DNA from: an uncultured Synechococcaceae cyanobacterium
GTDB taxonomy: Bacteria > Cyanobacteriota > Cyanobacteriia > PCC-6307 > Cyanobiaceae
Reading direction: 5' to 3'
Length of the DNA: 64,000 nucleotides
NCBI GenBank assembly: GCA_902536065.1
Contig: CACAVZ010000002.1
Coordinates: forward strand, 78,456 to 142,455
This document shows positions 38,340 to 46,776 of this stretch, piece by piece. The position numbers were made by a program, and so were the translations under genes. Below the pieces are notes generated by a model. That model searched no databases, was not told the DNA's origin, and was given only the letters and a program-made list of their open reading frames with translations. How positions within the stretch are numbered: the first letter of the stretch is position 1; each line of letters begins with the position of its first letter.

Positions 38340-38476
38340 CATTTATACTCACAGTAAGTAATTTTACTTATTAGGATATAAATAGCATTTAGGAAGTGCT
38401 TAGCTGGTTAAATCAAAAATCTGAATTAACTAGGTCGTCATGAGCTTGCCAGTGGGATACTTGCAAGCTCTTTTAA
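38340..38476 (+). ncRNA. Candidate small non-coding RNA with strong terminator
   Basis: The 450-bp gap 38153-38604 has no coding potential I accept. It contains GAGCTTGC-loop of 13-GCAAGCTC followed by T4 (38442-38474), an excellent terminator, with no gene upstream on that strand. The preceding 100 nt are less A/T-rich than the surroundings (GGAAGTGCTTAGCTGG). Start position is a guess. Confidence 0.4.
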
Positions 38477-38604
38477 TTTCCCAAAAAATAGAATAAAAAA
38501 CTAATTAAGTAAACTACTTAGTATTAAATAAAAAGATTTAGATTCTGATATTACTGTCAAAATTTAATTTTATTGCTAAATAAAAAATAGACTAATTAAA
38601 ACTT

Positions 38605-38706
38605 ATGTCTTTAGATTTTATTCTTATTCCTTCTTGTATTTTAATTATCCTTTTTCTTTTAAATAGAGAGAATAAGATCTACAAAAGAAATCAAAAAGTA
38701 AAGTGA
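38605..38706 (+). CDS. Tiny single-span membrane protein
   Basis: 33 residues: MSLDFILIPSCILIILFLL then a basic tail (NRENKIYKRNQKVK). No family recognised. Confidence 0.45.
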   Translation: MSLDFILIPSCILIILFLLNRENKIYKRNQKVK

Positions 38707-38834
38707 TTGATAAAAGTAAAATAAGGATTTGAAGGCTAACTAGACAAATTTTTTTATTGTTTATCTATTCATAAAACTTTTTACAATTTACTTTTAAAAA
38801 TTAGTTTTTTACCATAAAAAGTTTTTAAAAGTAA

Positions 38835-38954
38835 CTAATTTGTGTTTTTACTTGAAATTATTTTATCCCAATATAATCTTGAACTATTAATTTGCTCTAA
38901 TTTTTGTAGGCAGTGTTCGCACTTACAAACTTTTAATAAAGTTTTATTTTTCAT
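38835..38954 (-). CDS. Tiny CxCxxC protein
   Basis: 39 residues: MKNKTLLKVCKCEHCLQKLE then SSRLYWDKII. The C-x-C-x2-C cluster could bind a metal. No family recognised. Confidence 0.45.
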   Translation of the reverse strand: MKNKTLLKVCKCEHCLQKLEQINSSRLYWDKIISSKNTN

Positions 38955-39133
38955 AAATTCTGTATTTTTTTTTAAGAAACCAAATTTTTTGTTTTAATGC
39001 AAGTATTAATAAATAGTTTTTCTTATTATTTGGAACTTTCATAAAAAAATTCCTAACCAAAATTTTTATTGGTATGTCAATCATTCATATTTTATAATGC
39101 AAAAAAAGATAGTACAAATCAAATAAATTCCTT

Positions 39134-40339
39134 TTGAAACTTTCAAATCAATCAATCCTTAAAAAAACAATCAATAAAATAATTATTCCTTGGTATTCGA
39201 TCCCTTTAATAGATAGATGGTTATTGGGGCAAATAATACCTCCTATGATGTTTGCCATTTCTGCTTTTACTGTTATTTCATTATCTGTTGGAGTAATGTT
39301 TGATCTCATAAGGAAAATAGTTGAATTTGGTTTACCTTTATTTTTAGCTTTAAAAATTCTTTTTTTTAGTTTGCCCAGCTTTTTAGTTTTATCATTTCCG
39401 ATGGCAGTTTTGCTTTCAACTTTATTAGCTTATGGAAAATTATCCAGCAATTCTGAATTATTGGCTTTGAAATCTTTAGGTATAAAAACTTCGCGAATTA
39501 TATCTCCAGCTATTGCCCTTTCAATATTTATGACAGGATTAACTTTTTACTTCAATGATAATTTAGTTCCTGCAAGTAATAAGTTGGCTGAAACAACATT
39601 AAGAGCTGGGATTGGAAGTTCTTTTAGCGGTGAGACATCTAAAGAAAATATTATGTTTGCTAGATATGGCTCTAGGATAAATGCATCAACTAAAAAGCCG
39701 ACTAAGGCGAATACCTACCTTACGCATATATTTTATGCCTCAAATTATGAAAATAACATTATGAAAGAAGTTACAGTATTAGATTTTTCCAGAGAAGATT
39801 TTCAACAAATCCTAAAAGCAAATACTGCACAATTCGACAAAAAAAACTCTTCTTGGATATTTTATGAAGGAAGTGTTGTATCAATCGCGCCGAGCGGACA
39901 AACTAGCAATATTCAATTTAGAGAATATACATATCCATTCGTAGAGGGTCCCTTAGAATTAGCAAAAGTTCCTAAAGATGCGACTGAAATGACTCTCAAG
40001 CAGGCTTTAAACGCAGAGAAAATATTTAAAAAAACTGGGAACCTAAAAGAATTAAGAAGAATTCAAGTACGTATTCAGGAAAAATTCACCCTACCTTTTG
40101 CTTGTCTAGTATTTGGTTTAATAGGTAGCAGTTTGGGATCAAAATCTAATTTGAGATCTTCCAAAAGTCAGGGTTTTGGATTAAGTGTGATTCTTATATT
40201 AATTTATTACGTTATGTCATTTGTATTTAGTTCATTTGGAGTAAAAGGTTTATTAACTCCAATTTTTGCTGCTTGGTTACCTGTCTTAATTTCTTTGGGA
40301 GGGGGAATTTATTTCTTAAGAAAATCAAGTTCTTTATAG
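39134..40339 (+). CDS. LptF/LptG (YjgP/YjgQ) family permease
   Basis: 401 residues: N-terminal spans with PLIDRWLLGQIIPPMMFAIS, PMAVLLSTLLAYGKLSSNSELLALKSLG, a large periplasmic domain (about 130-300), then three C-terminal spans. Transmembrane part of the ABC machine that lifts lipopolysaccharide out of the inner membrane; cyanobacteria often encode a single permease of this type. TTG start. Codon use normal, so core gene inside the small-gene zone. Confidence 0.88.
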   Translation: MKLSNQSILKKTINKIIIPWYSIPLIDRWLLGQIIPPMMFAISAFTVISLSVGVMFDLIRKIVEFGLPLFLALKILFFSLPSFLVLSFPMAVLLSTLLAYGKLSSNSELLALKSLGIKTSRIISPAIALSIFMTGLTFYFNDNLVPASNKLAETTLRAGIGSSFSGETSKENIMFARYGSRINASTKKPTKANTYLTHIFYASNYENNIMKEVTVLDFSREDFQQILKANTAQFDKKNSSWIFYEGSVVSIAPSGQTSNIQFREYTYPFVEGPLELAKVPKDATEMTLKQALNAEKIFKKTGNLKELRRIQVRIQEKFTLPFACLVFGLIGSSLGSKSNLRSSKSQGFGLSVILILIYYVMSFVFSSFGVKGLLTPIFAAWLPVLISLGGGIYFLRKSSSL

Positions 40340-40411
40340 TAATTTTTTTAAAAAACTTTAATGTAACCATTAAAAATTTTTTCAGATTCATTTTTATAAG
40401 GTTTAGATTTT

Positions 40412-40996
40412 TCAAATCTTATCTATTCTTTTATAACCAAACCAATCTGGATGATTAGTTTCTTCGATGAAACTATTTTCTAGAGTTAACTCTATTTCCC
40501 AATTACCTATCTTTTTTATAAGTTGGCAATCATCACAACCAATAAATAATTTTAGAGAGGCAATATCATCTTTATGTTTTTTCTTATAGCCAATAAGCCA
40601 TTTTGACTTTGCTATATTTTTTGCTTCAAGTTTACTTGAAGCCACAATTAATCCAAATTCATGTTTTTCCTGCATAGATTTTGGATTATAACCTCCAATA
40701 TTTACAAACCATAAATATTTTGGGGGCTTATTTTTTTTTACTAGATGCTTTTTATCTAATTTATCCTTTTCAAAATTTATTAAATTAATCTTATAACCAT
40801 CTATATATTTTATTTTTTTATAACTGTCAATATGCAAACCTTCTGAAGATCCAAACCAATCATTTCTTAATATATCGAATGTATCCTCAATTTTAGATCC
40901 AATAACCCATCTAACATCATGTAATTCAATATTAGCTTTTTTTGCTCTACCTCCAAGAACAACTAAAAAAAGAAAATTTTTTTCTAATTTTTCCAC
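40412..40996 (-). CDS. DUF1543 family protein (duplicated domain)
   Basis: 194 residues in two similar halves: FLFLVVLGGRAKKANIELHDVRWVIG and LWFVNIGGYNPKSMQEKHEFGLIVA. Each half then has a W-containing block (ILRNDWFG; NIAKSKWL). Matches DUF1543, of unknown function. Confidence 0.78.
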   Translation of the reverse strand: MEKLEKNFLFLVVLGGRAKKANIELHDVRWVIGSKIEDTFDILRNDWFGSSEGLHIDSYKKIKYIDGYKINLINFEKDKLDKKHLVKKNKPPKYLWFVNIGGYNPKSMQEKHEFGLIVASSKLEAKNIAKSKWLIGYKKKHKDDIASLKLFIGCDDCQLIKKIGNWEIELTLENSFIEETNHPDWFGYKRIDKI

Positions 40997-41081
40997 TTAA
41001 AATAAAAAAATTTTTTTTAGAACTTTTTTAAATAATCAAGAATTATCTTGAAGATAATTCTTACTAAGTAAGGTATTCCAG

Positions 41082-41225
41082 TTAATTAAACCAACCTTTT
41101 TTCTTTTCTTTAGCTTTAGGTGAAGTCTGTATCTTTGGCGATTCGTCTACTCTGCCTTTAATAATCATTAAGGGGACAATTGCCCATAGAGTTAAAAATA
41201 ATATCCAAAAGAGGTAAATGTTCAT
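41082..41225 (-). CDS. Small single-span membrane protein
   Basis: 47 residues: MNIYLFWILFLTLWAIVPLM span, then a Lys-rich cytosolic tail (GRVDESPKIQTSPKAKEKKK). No family recognised. The 41226-41557 stretch beyond it shows only short A/T-rich hairpins, including TGCACTC...GAGTGCA (about 41424-41475). Confidence 0.5.
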   Translation of the reverse strand: MNIYLFWILFLTLWAIVPLMIIKGRVDESPKIQTSPKAKEKKKGWFN

Positions 41226-41557
41226 GGTATTAAGATCAATAAATTTATACTAAAAATAAAGAAATAATATTCGTGAGTTTCTTTGTAAAGTCAGAGTTTA
41301 AATGTATAATATTATTTACTTTTATTTACAATCCAAATCAAATAATTGGATAAGTTGGTAGATATAATAAATTTATTTTAAAGTTATAAAATTAGAAATT
41401 GTCTATTATTCTATTAAAATAATTGCACTCAACAAAACCACTACTTTGCTTAATGACCTGTAGAGTGCATATATATAGTGACACGACAAAAATTTTTTCG
41501 TGATTTTTAAATCAACATTTTTTTATCCTAAAATTTATTTACCAAAGTTACTTATAG

Positions 41558-41713
41558 ATGAAAAAATGTAATTTATGTCATAAGCCAGATAAAACTCATT
41601 ACAGAGTTAAATCCATAATTCATACGGACTGGATTTTTTGTTGTAAAGAATGTTGGAACTTAATTTCTATACATAAAAATTATTCCTATGGTGGCACTAG
41701 AAAGTCAAAATAA
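41558..41713 (+). CDS. Small zinc-ribbon-like protein
   Basis: 51 residues: MKKCNLCHKPDKTHYRVK with CxxC, then DWIFCCKECWNLIS with CCxxC. The 4-Cys pattern about 22 residues apart fits a single treble-clef/zinc-ribbon. Role unknown; nucleic-acid binding is a fair guess. Confidence 0.65.
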   Translation: MKKCNLCHKPDKTHYRVKSIIHTDWIFCCKECWNLISIHKNYSYGGTRKSK

Positions 41714-41746
41714 ATTAATTTTATTAGAAAAAAAATTTTTAACTTT

Positions 41747-42223
41747 CTAAAAAAAATCATTAATTTCTTTTTTTATAAATTTATATTTTAAATTAATTCC
41801 TTTAATTAATTCATCTACTTCTTTTTTTGTATTCTTATATTCATTTATTTTTTGTTTAGTTTTCTCATAGAAAATGGATTCAAATCTTCCTGGACTTACC
41901 TCCTCAATCCAATATCCTGCCAAACAATAAATTTTGTTTGGAACAAAAGTAATAATAAATAATTTCTTGGAATTCTTATATTGATCAATTATCTTATTAG
42001 CCAGAGTGCCTTTAGTTTTTTTAGTCCCAAATAGAGCAATATCTTTTGCTAAAGGCTTAAAATTCTTCAATAGATTTTTATTTTTTTCTACTGTATTTCT
42101 GGAAATTATTTTTTCTAAAGAATAACAATAATCCAAAAAATTAGTATTTTCTTTTTTTGAAGGATATATAGTTATGATGGAACTTAAAAGTAAAAAAGAA
42201 GTTAAAATAAATTTTTTAAACAT
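41747..42223 (-). CDS. Exported hypothetical protein
   Basis: 158 residues with a clear signal peptide (MFKKFILTSFLLLSSIITIYP). The mature part is Lys-rich; NIYCLAGYWIEEVSPGRFESIFYEK is its best block. Family not recognised. Confidence 0.6.
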   Translation of the reverse strand: MFKKFILTSFLLLSSIITIYPSKKENTNFLDYCYSLEKIISRNTVEKNKNLLKNFKPLAKDIALFGTKKTKGTLANKIIDQYKNSKKLFIITFVPNKIYCLAGYWIEEVSPGRFESIFYEKTKQKINEYKNTKKEVDELIKGINLKYKFIKKEINDFF

Positions 42224-42415
42224 TCATTTTAATTAGATTTATTATTCCATAAATATAAAAATACAATTCATAAATTACTATTAATTACCTCTATAAGATT
42301 CACATTAATTAAAGAATTTATATTAATTTAGCTTAACCCTATTGAGAAAAATTTAAAAGTATTTCGGACTAATTAAGTATTAATTAAATTCATAAAATTT
42401 TTTTCTTATTATAAA

Positions 42416-42799
42416 ATGATGAAAAATTCTTTTTTAAAAAATAAAAGTATCAAATCTTTTTTAGATTTTTTTTCAAGAGTATCAATTTCAGCAATATTTA
42501 TCTCAGCCATACCAAGCAAAATAAATGATTTTGAAAGAACAGTTGAATATATTTCTTCAAAAGGTATTCCAGAACCAATTTCATCTATTCTTCTAGTGGG
42601 AGCCATTATATGTCTTATCTTGGGTTCTGGATTTTTTATATTTGGAAAAAATCAAAAAATCGGTTCAGTCTTTTTATTACTATTTATAATTCCAACAACA
42701 ATAATTTTTCATGTGTTCCCTTTTCATCAAAGAGCAGTATTTATGAATCTCGCATTGATAGGCGGATTAATTATTTCTGCAATAAGGAAACCAAAATAA
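42416..42799 (+). CDS. DoxX-family membrane protein, short form
   Basis: 127 residues; start could also be ATG 42419. FLDFFSRVSISAIFISAIPSKINDF with four spans, then FGKNQKIGSVFLLLFIIPTTIIFHVFPF. Matches the DoxX/SURF4-like membrane family; lacks the charged tail of the copy at 15954. Confidence 0.75.
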   Translation: MMKNSFLKNKSIKSFLDFFSRVSISAIFISAIPSKINDFERTVEYISSKGIPEPISSILLVGAIICLILGSGFFIFGKNQKIGSVFLLLFIIPTTIIFHVFPFHQRAVFMNLALIGGLIISAIRKPK

Positions 42800-42830
42800 A
42801 TTACTTAATAAAAGAAACCTAAATATTTTC

Positions 42831-43025
42831 TTAATTTTTCTCTCTTAATTCTGGGAAGCAATTTGCAATATGAATTAATTCATAAACCTCTTTGCTATCA
42901 TATTTTTTATTCGGAATTCCACTTCCCACCTCAATACCTTTCTTTTTCATCTTCTTTAATATTAGTTCTTGTCTTTGCATACTTGACATAGACTTAAATC
43001 TTTTAGTTCGTTCTTCTTTATTCAC
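42831..43025 (-). CDS. Small conserved hypothetical protein
   Basis: 64 basic residues: ERTKRFKSMSSMQRQELILKK, GIEVGSGIPN and CFPELREKN end. No family named; looks like a real soluble protein. Confidence 0.6.
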   Translation of the reverse strand: MNKEERTKRFKSMSSMQRQELILKKMKKKGIEVGSGIPNKKYDSKEVYELIHIANCFPELREKN

Positions 43026-43068
43026 TAGGTCTTAATTTAGTTAAACTTTATTAATAAGGTTATATCAA

Positions 43069-43266
43069 TTAGCGATTCATTAGATAAGTAAGAAAGCCAG
43101 TAAATGTTAGTAATTTAAATCCAATAAAGAAAGGCAAATATTTTTTTACTTTTTTGCCAAATGGCAATAATTTGTTTAATGAATTAATCATCCTTACATT
43201 TAATATCTTTTTATTTAAATATCCTAACGAATTTTTTTTTGAATTATTCCATTTCGATTTGTACAT
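43069..43266 (-). CDS. Possible small basic protein
   Basis: 65 residues from the inner ATG (MYKSKWNNSKKNSLGYLNKK..., ending LTFTGFLTYLMNR), with one hydrophobic segment. The frame runs open to 43416, but the longer form would overlap the SnoaL-like gene on the other strand. Weak evidence. Confidence 0.3.
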   Translation of the reverse strand: MYKSKWNNSKKNSLGYLNKKILNVRMINSLNKLLPFGKKVKKYLPFFIGFKLLTFTGFLTYLMNR

Positions 43267-43312
43267 TTTAAATAGTAGATCTAAACTAGAAGGATTACGC
43301 CCCTTTTTTTTT

Positions 43313-43699
43313 ATGAATGATAAAGAAACAATCATTTCATTATTAAATGAGTTTGCCAATCCAAAAAAAATGGCCTCATTTTTTGTTAATAATGCAACAC
43401 CAGATTTCTTATTCATAAGACCCAGTGGTAATCCTATAGAGGCAAAAGGGTTCGAACAAATGATTACTGGGGATATAATTCAAGAAAAGGCAGAAATAAC
43501 CAGAATTCACCGATTCGAATTTTTAAGCGAAAATATAGTAATGTGCATTTTCACACTAGGTTCAAAATTTACTTATAAAGGGACACATAATGATGACTTA
43601 CCAACAGTTACGTCAATTTTTAAAAAAGTAAATAATGTTTGGAAAATTCACTGGATGCAAAGATCTACAGGAAATTCGGATTTATCTTTATGGGATTAG
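43313..43699 (+). CDS. SnoaL/NTF2-like protein
   Basis: 128 residues from ATG 43313 (MNDKETIISLLNEF). NTF2-like features: FFVNNATPDFLFIRPSGNPIEAKGFEQM, HRFEFLSENIVMCIFTLG, and VNNVWKIHWMQRS as the last strand. The open frame extends upstream to 43154 but that part is not protein-like. Overlaps the next tiny gene by 10 bp. Confidence 0.72.
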   Translation: MNDKETIISLLNEFANPKKMASFFVNNATPDFLFIRPSGNPIEAKGFEQMITGDIIQEKAEITRIHRFEFLSENIVMCIFTLGSKFTYKGTHNDDLPTVTSIFKKVNNVWKIHWMQRSTGNSDLSLWD

Positions 43700-43779
43700 C
43701 AAAGTTAATAGCTCTTTTAATGGTGCTATTACTTGTAGGTAGTTCTTTTATTGGTTTAATTTTGTATTTTATAAAATAA
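43690..43779 (+). CDS. Tiny single-span membrane protein
   Basis: 29 residues: MGLAKLIALLMVLLLVGSSFIGL span and YFIK. Starts inside the 3' end of the SnoaL-like gene in another frame, so expression would depend on it. Confidence 0.45.
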   Translation: MGLAKLIALLMVLLLVGSSFIGLILYFIK

Positions 43780-43855
43780 ATCAAATAAAGAATACCCAGT
43801 AACTATTTCTTTTTTTAGAAAACAATTGCTTATTTTATGCTAAGTAATTTGATTT

Positions 43856-43983
43856 TCAGGTAAAAATAAAAACTTTAGACAGACTAACGCCTATATCTAA
43901 AGCCAATAAAGCAATTAGTAACTTACTCATTTTTTAGAACTCTCAACTATTTTTTTGTAAAGTTCCTCAGAAATAGGTTGCAT
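43856..43983 (-). CDS. Two very short coupled frames
   Basis: Minus strand: an 18-codon frame (43983-43927, MQPISEELYKKIVESSKK) whose stop overlaps, as ATGA, a 24-codon frame (43930-43856, MSKLLIALLALDIGVSLSK). Overlap and clean starts hint at real peptides, but length gives little support. Confidence 0.25.
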
Positions 43984-44255
43984 AACCTTTTAAAAATCTA
44001 ATTACAAATTAATTATTTTAAAATTAATTTCTCGTTACTAAATATACGAATATATGAATTTTTAAATAGGCAAAAAATATATTCACTATAAGTTCTTCTT
44101 ATAAAGTATTAATAAATACTCAATCCTAAAACATCAATAAATGTCCAAACTTTTTAAAAAAGAAATTAGAAATCTTATTTTAAGTAAATAGATCCTCTAT
44201 AAGTAAGCTTTATAATCTTTTCTTCTTGTTTTCTACAATATACGAATGACTTTCC

Positions 44256-44387
44256 ATTGAAATACATGTTTACCATGATGCAGCTCCTGAACTTGCTCAA
44301 GTCCCCGTCCTATGGCTTGAGTCGTACTGCGGTCTATCAGATGGTAGATCGGACGATTTTGTAGTAATCACTACAATTTATTTATAA
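44256..44387 (+). pseudogene. Small coding frame without a proper start
   Basis: 43 codons from ATT: IEIHVYHDAAPELAQVPVLW, LESYCGLSDGRSDDF, VVITTIYL, then TAA. Composition and regularity look like a real protein and the G+C is higher than around it. No ATG or GTG precedes it in frame (TGA at 44247). ATGACTTTCC at 44246 would join it if one base were lost after ATG ACT TTC. Either an ATT start or a frameshifted gene. The same stretch folds into hairpins (CTCAAG...CTTGAG), so an RNA role is an alternative. Confidence 0.45.
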
Positions 44388-44412
44388 AGTATTTATACTT
44401 AGATGTCAACAA

Positions 44413-44559
44413 TTAATAGGAATTAAACTTCAATTTAAAATTAGATTCTGCCTTCAAGAACTCCTTAAAAAGATTAAAGAACAGATAACTACGAGTAATT
44501 CCCATAAAAACTGCAAGAAATGCTAGCACCACACAAATGGGGCAATGTGGGAATCCCAT
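44413..44559 (-). CDS. Small membrane protein, second of a coupled pair
   Basis: 48 residues: MGFPHCPICVVLAFLAVFMG (CPIC pair and span) then RSYLFFNLFKEFLKAES. Start overlaps the upstream stop as TAATG. Confidence 0.55.
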   Translation of the reverse strand: MGFPHCPICVVLAFLAVFMGITRSYLFFNLFKEFLKAESNFKLKFNSY

Positions 44560-44732
44560 TATTTATTTTCCAATATGATTTTTAATTCAGCCTCTGCATT
44601 TAGAATATCGATTCTTCTCTTAAATCTTTTAAAAAATTTAATTACTTTTTTCAAAATTAAACCTTCTTTAGGCATCAATAATAATATTATTATCAGAATG
44701 AAATTATCAATGCGCAAAAATACTGAATCCAT
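44559..44732 (-). CDS. Small membrane protein, first of a coupled pair
   Basis: 57 residues: MDSVFLRIDNFILIIILLLM span, then a basic helix (LKKVIKFFKRFKRRIDILNAEAEL). Overlaps the next gene by one base. A 69-codon frame on the plus strand here is judged a shadow. Confidence 0.55.
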   Translation of the reverse strand: MDSVFLRIDNFILIIILLLMPKEGLILKKVIKFFKRFKRRIDILNAEAELKIILENK

Positions 44733-44895
44733 TGATATAACTCATTTTTTGTAGCATAATTATACAATAAACAACACCAGCATATGCTTAGATATTCATG
44801 GTCAATTAACCAATAAAGGGTTATTCAGAATCAAACATGACAATTGATTTTCTATTTACCTTGCAGTGTTATTTTTCTTTTGCTAAAAAAATAGA

Positions 44896-45098
44896 GCGGG
44901 CTAAAGTCCAATACTCCACGAGGATTTAGTCCGCAGCCTAAAATCTGAGAGTGCAAATATTTCTTAATTAATATTCAACTAAGCTATATGAGATAAATAT
45001 CTTGATTACTTAATAACTTTATTTTGTATATTGCTATTACATAAATTATGAGTTTATTTAAATTAGTTACTAAATCCTCGTGGAGAAAGCTTTAGTAA
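44896..45098. repeat. Two hairpins with complementary loops (17-nt inverted complement)
   Basis: Hairpin 1: 44896-44905 with 44925-44934 (GCGGGCTAAA/TTTAGTCCGC, one G-U), loop containing CTCCACGAGG. Hairpin 2: TTACTAAA (45067-45074) with TTTAGTAA (45091-45098), loop containing CCTCGTGGAG. 44914-44930 and 45069-45085 are perfect reverse complements over 17 nt. No gene lies between 44733 and 45349, except unconvincing 15- and 26-codon frames. Confidence 0.7.
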
Positions 45099-45349
45099 AT
45101 TTCTTGTACTTGTTACTAATAAGATCAGCCGAATCTCATTATGGAGAATCAATTTTATCTGGAAAAGTTCCATCCAATTCAATCAAAAGTTTTTTTAGGC
45201 TTTAAAAATTTAGATTCATAGCTTTCTTAACATTGAATAACTGATTTGAGTTAAGTTGGTCAATTATCTCTATTGCAAAAGATAAGGTTGCGAATCTTGT
45301 ACTGAAGATGCAATTTGATCATTTAAATTTCTAAGAAGATGATGGCCTC

Positions 45350-45511
45350 ATGCCAATAGAAGATTTCAAGGCTTTACATCTTCAAAAAAGAAAATTGAAA
45401 GTGAAAAGACAGCCAGGAAATATATCTTATTTAAATCAAAAATATAGAAAAATGATTACTCAAAAAAGAAATGACTTTTTAAGGCATATAAACCCTTTTA
45501 GAAAGTCATAA
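45350..45511 (+). CDS. Small basic hypothetical protein
   Basis: 53 residues, strongly basic: MPIEDFKALHLQKRKLKVKR, QPGNISYLNQKYRKMITQK, FLRHINPFRKS. Could bind nucleic acid; not recognised. Followed by a terminator at 45601. Confidence 0.55.
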   Translation: MPIEDFKALHLQKRKLKVKRQPGNISYLNQKYRKMITQKRNDFLRHINPFRKS

Positions 45512-45600
45512 ATTGTAAATCTAAATTTTGTTAATTTGTCTAACTAAGGATCTTAAAGAGTAAAATTTTAATGGTGTTTCTTTGGAAGAGTTTCACCGAG

Positions 45601-45624
45601 AGGGGTCGATTTTTGGCCCCTTCT
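45601..45624 (+). terminator. Intrinsic terminator
   Basis: AGGGGTC-loop-GGCCCCT (7 bp, one G-U) and TTCTTT. The 45512-45837 gap otherwise holds nothing I can call. Confidence 0.65.
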
Positions 45625-45837
45625 TTGCGAAGATATTTTTTATTTGAAACTCGTCATAAAATAAAAATAATACTTTTCTAAAATAAAAAAAAATGAAGTA
45701 AATCTTTTTTTAAAGTTTTTATTACCACTTAATGAAAACTCTATATCTTCAACTAAATCCTCTTATTAAAAAAACAAAAGTTTTAGCTTATGGACCATTT
45801 CCCATAATTTATTGAAATTTTTCATTTGCGATTTTTA

Positions 45838-46041
45838 ATGGCTTCACCTACAAGTTGGGAATTCTACAAAGAAATTGAAACTAAAACTCTATGGGTCAAT
45901 ATTTGTACCCAAAATTTAGAAGGAGTAGCAATTTCGATCAATAAATGGTGGAAGACAAGATATCCAGCATACAAAATCAGAATAGTTTCTAAAAAAGAAT
46001 TTGAGCTAGTAAAAATGCAAGCTGGGAAAAAGGAGCAATAA
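45838..46041 (+). CDS. Small hypothetical protein
   Basis: 67 residues from ATG 45838 (MASPTSWEFYKEIETKTLWV). CTQNLEGVAISINKWWKTRYP and a basic end. Start at 45826 is open but less protein-like. Well-formed soluble protein; family unknown. Confidence 0.65.
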   Translation: MASPTSWEFYKEIETKTLWVNICTQNLEGVAISINKWWKTRYPAYKIRIVSKKEFELVKMQAGKKEQ

Positions 46042-46117
46042 AATTATTCTTTGGTAAATATTGATGCTGAATATTTAATTTTTGAAGCTATTATAAGGTC
46101 AATAAATTAAAGAACAA

Positions 46118-46273
46118 ATGAACTCTGCATTTGCAAAAGTCTCAAATTTGAAAGTTAACAGGGCTTCTAAAATAGCTATTACTTTCGCATCATCAACTTT
46201 CTTTTTGTATGCCTTGGGTCAAGCACCAATTTTTAAAAATATTCTTGCAGGTGCCTTCTCTTGCTCTGGCTAA
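46118..46273 (+). CDS. Small membrane protein
   Basis: 51 residues: MNSAFAKVSNLKVNRASKIA then one span (ITFASSTFFLYALGQAP) and AFSCSG end. Not recognised. Confidence 0.5.
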   Translation: MNSAFAKVSNLKVNRASKIAITFASSTFFLYALGQAPIFKNILAGAFSCSG

Positions 46274-46321
46274 ATAAAATACTGTTTTTTTTGAGAAGCT
46301 AAAAAGCTAAAGTAGACTGTA

Positions 46322-46365
46322 ATTGACAGTCGATCTAAACTTAGAGGGATAAACCCCTCTTTTTT
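46322..46365 (+). repeat. Repeat element A1: 17-nt box plus terminator hairpin
   Basis: ATTGACAGTCGATCTAA (46322-46338) followed by AGAGGG-loop-CCCTCT and T5. The same box plus hairpin recurs at 52238 and, diverged, at 53674; the box alone is at 52586. Terminates the 46118 transcript, or acts as a leader of what follows. Confidence 0.7.
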
Positions 46366-46425
46366 AATGTTTAATAGATTTATTGCTGAAAAGATAATGA
46401 CTCTTCTTATTTCTCTTTGCAGCTG

Positions 46426-46542
46426 ATGAATATTTCCCCGCACCTATTAATTGATGCTGTGATAATAAGCGCTGCCCTTACGATAAGTTTGGTATTAAGA
46501 GCAAAAGGTAATGCTGCCAGAAAAGAAAAAGAAAATAAATGA
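46426..46542 (+). CDS. Tiny membrane protein, start of a coupled chain
   Basis: 38 residues: MNISPHLLIDAVIISAALTI span and a basic tail (RAKGNAARKEKENK). Its end overlaps the next start as ATGA. Confidence 0.5.
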   Translation: MNISPHLLIDAVIISAALTISLVLRAKGNAARKEKENK

Positions 46543-46679
46543 TTACTAAAGAAGAAGAAAAAGAATTTAAAAAACCTAAATTATATAGATTTTGGAACTT
46601 TCTTATTTATGGAAGTTCCATAGCTATTGGAGTTTTCTTAGTTTATTTATATTCTGCTTATGTCTTTATAAATAAATGA
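46539..46679 (+). CDS. Tiny membrane protein, coupled
   Basis: 46 residues: charged head MITKEEEKEFKKPKLYRFW then a span (GSSIAIGVFLVYLYSAYVF). 4-bp overlap with the previous gene. Topology recalls small cytochrome oxidase or b6f-type subunits, without a match. Confidence 0.5.
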   Translation: MITKEEEKEFKKPKLYRFWNFLIYGSSIAIGVFLVYLYSAYVFINK

Positions 46680-46684
46680 CTTAA

Positions 46685-46771
46685 ATCTACGGCATAGCGA
46701 TTACTTATGGGGTTGTAAGTCTTTTATTGCTTGGTGGGTTTGCATACTTTACTTTTACAATGAAACGCTAA
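46685..46771 (+). pseudogene. Tiny membrane frame with stop right after its ATG
   Basis: 28 codons IYGIAITYGVVSLLLLGGFA, YFTFTMKR, a convincing single-span peptide. In frame, the only ATG (46676) is followed by ACT and TAA, then ATC TAC. So it starts at a non-standard codon or its N-terminus is broken. Confidence 0.4.
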
Positions 46772-46776
46772 TTTTT

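Noticed and set aside
41481..41502. CACGA..TCGTG hairpin with A/T run as a terminator
   Set aside because: No gene ends nearby on either strand and the stem is short and A/T-rich.
43154..43312. N-terminal extension of the SnoaL-like frame
   Set aside because: Hydrophobic, Phe-rich translation of the opposite strand's A/T-rich gene; ATG 43313 fits the NTF2 fold.
44256..44387. Calling this stretch a tRNA or riboswitch because of its higher G+C and hairpins
   Set aside because: The open 43-codon frame with regular codon pattern explains it better; kept only as an alternative.
44545..44754. 69-codon plus-strand frame
   Set aside because: Antisense to the better supported coupled pair 44413-44732; composition not protein-like.
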